DNA of 64,000 bases from Lachnospiraceae bacterium (lineage in GTDB: Bacteria; Bacillota; Clostridia; Lachnospirales; Lachnospiraceae), in the NCBI GenBank assembly GCA_015057405.1, contig SVEK01000003.1:1-64000 (forward strand), in the 5' to 3' direction. Below, piece by piece: positions 63,409 to 64,000 of the stretch. Each line of letters begins with the position of its first letter. Position 1 is the stretch's first letter. A program made the position numbers and the translations under genes. The notes beneath the pieces were generated by a model. It did no database searches, had not been told where the DNA came from, and worked only from the letters and a program-made list of their open reading frames with translations.

Positions 63409-64000
63409 TTATCCTAAAAAATCCTCTAATTCTACAATCGAACCCCGGTAACCCACCATTTTCAAATTACGCTTAACATCCTCTTTGTAAAAAGAGATTG
63501 TATTAATTATTATATCAACATTATATAGAATATCCTTTTTATTTTCACAATCAAACAGATTATAAACCTCAACTTTATTAACACTTCCAGATTTATTACT
63601 ATCAAATACACACACCGGAGTATAGCCATATTTTCGCAACCTTGAAATTAATGGTGTACAAATATCACTGCCTCCGTACAAAGCAAAATTTTTCCCTTGA
63701 AGCTTATCACAAATAAGTTTTTGTAATTCGTTGTTATCATCTAAATTAACAAGTTTTATTACATTTTTATAGTAATCCTCGTAACGCTTTAACGGATACT
63801 CTTTAGCTTCACGGCCATTCTCGTAATCAGCTTCCCAAGTCCACACTCTTGGGTCCTGAATAATCGGGTCATGCAATATATCTATTGCTTCTTCATATGA
63901 TGGATGAAGCGGATTATACACATCCTTAAACCAATATTCTTCATCCTTCATAGCATATTGCATAATAGCCCTAAGCCTTACTTTATCTGCACCAAACTCA
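63409..64000 (-). CDS. 3' part of a gene with C-terminal Rossmann-like domain (truncated by window end)
   Basis: The frame is open to the window edge upstream of an internal Met (EFGADKVRLRAIMQYAM...), so the true start lies beyond 64000. The visible part has an N-terminal stretch with VYNPLHPSYEEAIDIL and a C-terminal domain (ALYGGSDICTPLISRLRKYG, CVFDSNKSG) like the small nucleotide-binding domains found in surface-glycan enzymes. I do not recognise the family. It is probably in one unit with the aminotransferase downstream. Confidence 0.6.
   Translation of the reverse strand, partial: EFGADKVRLRAIMQYAMKDEEYWFKDVYNPLHPSYEEAIDILHDPIIQDPRVWTWEADYENGREAKEYPLKRYEDYYKNVIKLVNLDDNNELQKLICDKLQGKNFALYGGSDICTPLISRLRKYGYTPVCVFDSNKSGSVNKVEVYNLFDCENKKDILYNVDIIINTISFYKEDVKRNLKMVGYRGSIVELEDFLG

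Overview
The window is AT-rich DNA from a low-GC, Gram-positive, spore-forming anaerobe. It most resembles a butyrate-producing member of the Lachnospiraceae (Roseburia/Butyrivibrio/Coprococcus-like). This rests on gene content read from the sequence: a complete acetyl-CoA-to-butyryl-CoA operon (thl-crt-hbd-bcd-etfB-etfA) with a butyryl-CoA:acetate CoA-transferase nearby, the dipicolinate synthase pair of endospore formers, DUF4317 and YwmB-type proteins, and many lysine-rich secreted proteins with Ig-like domains and Pro/Thr linkers. Species cannot be fixed from the sequence alone.

Layout. 1-1.06 kb: gene-poor block packed with hairpins, repeats and terminators around a tRNA-Leu. 1.07-5.9 kb: acyltransferase-3 membrane protein, two secreted proteins (BspA-type leucine-rich, CAP domain) and a DUF4317 protein. 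5.9-11.2 kb: NarL-type two-component system divergent from a three-gene ABC-2 exporter, with a perfect 16-bp palindrome between them. 11.2-16 kb: asparagine synthetase, dipicolinate synthase dpaA-dpaB and a secreted polysaccharide deacetylase. 16-18.7 kb: a decaying zone with an ABC-ATPase fossil, a frameshifted secreted protein, an LRR protein and a barstar-like immunity-gene remnant. 18.7-20.4 kb: SulP anion transporter. 20.7-29 kb: butyrate operon, coaD and the divergent CoA-transferase. 29-34.6 kb: membrane metallophosphoesterase with internal peptide repeats, and potABCD. 34.7-41.4 kb: MraY-like transferase, a large PTDEPS-repeat surface protein, a tRNA-Pro/tRNA-Gly unit and two aminotransferases. 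41.8-52.2 kb: O-acetyltransferase, YwmB-like protein, a large secreted clan-A glycosidase, GH31 glycosidase, phosphoglycerol-transferase-like enzyme and an AraC regulator. 52.2-55.1 kb: DUF6270 protein, an ABC-2 pair whose ATPase has lost its catalytic motifs, and an epimerase fossil. 55.3-58 kb: two-gene locus for a membrane-anchored protein and a probably abundant surface protein. 58-64 kb: SsuABC-type importer with an ATP-grasp enzyme, a DegT-type aminotransferase and the 3' part of a gene leaving the window.

How genes work together. The butyrate operon condenses two acetyl-CoA and reduces the product to butyryl-CoA, with Bcd/Etf possibly bifurcating electrons; the CoA-transferase then releases butyrate and regenerates acetyl-CoA. 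The secreted glycosidase and the cytoplasmic GH31 enzyme probably act in sequence on a plant or mucosal glycan, perhaps under the AraC regulator. The two-component system probably controls its divergent exporter.

The best leads for undescribed biology are the two-protein surface locus (55.4-57.9 kb), the ATP-grasp/aminotransferase/ABC importer cluster (58-64 kb), the ABC pair with a catalytically degenerate ATPase (53.3-55 kb), and a dispersed 140-bp hairpin repeat that sits just beyond minus-strand terminators in all three copies seen.
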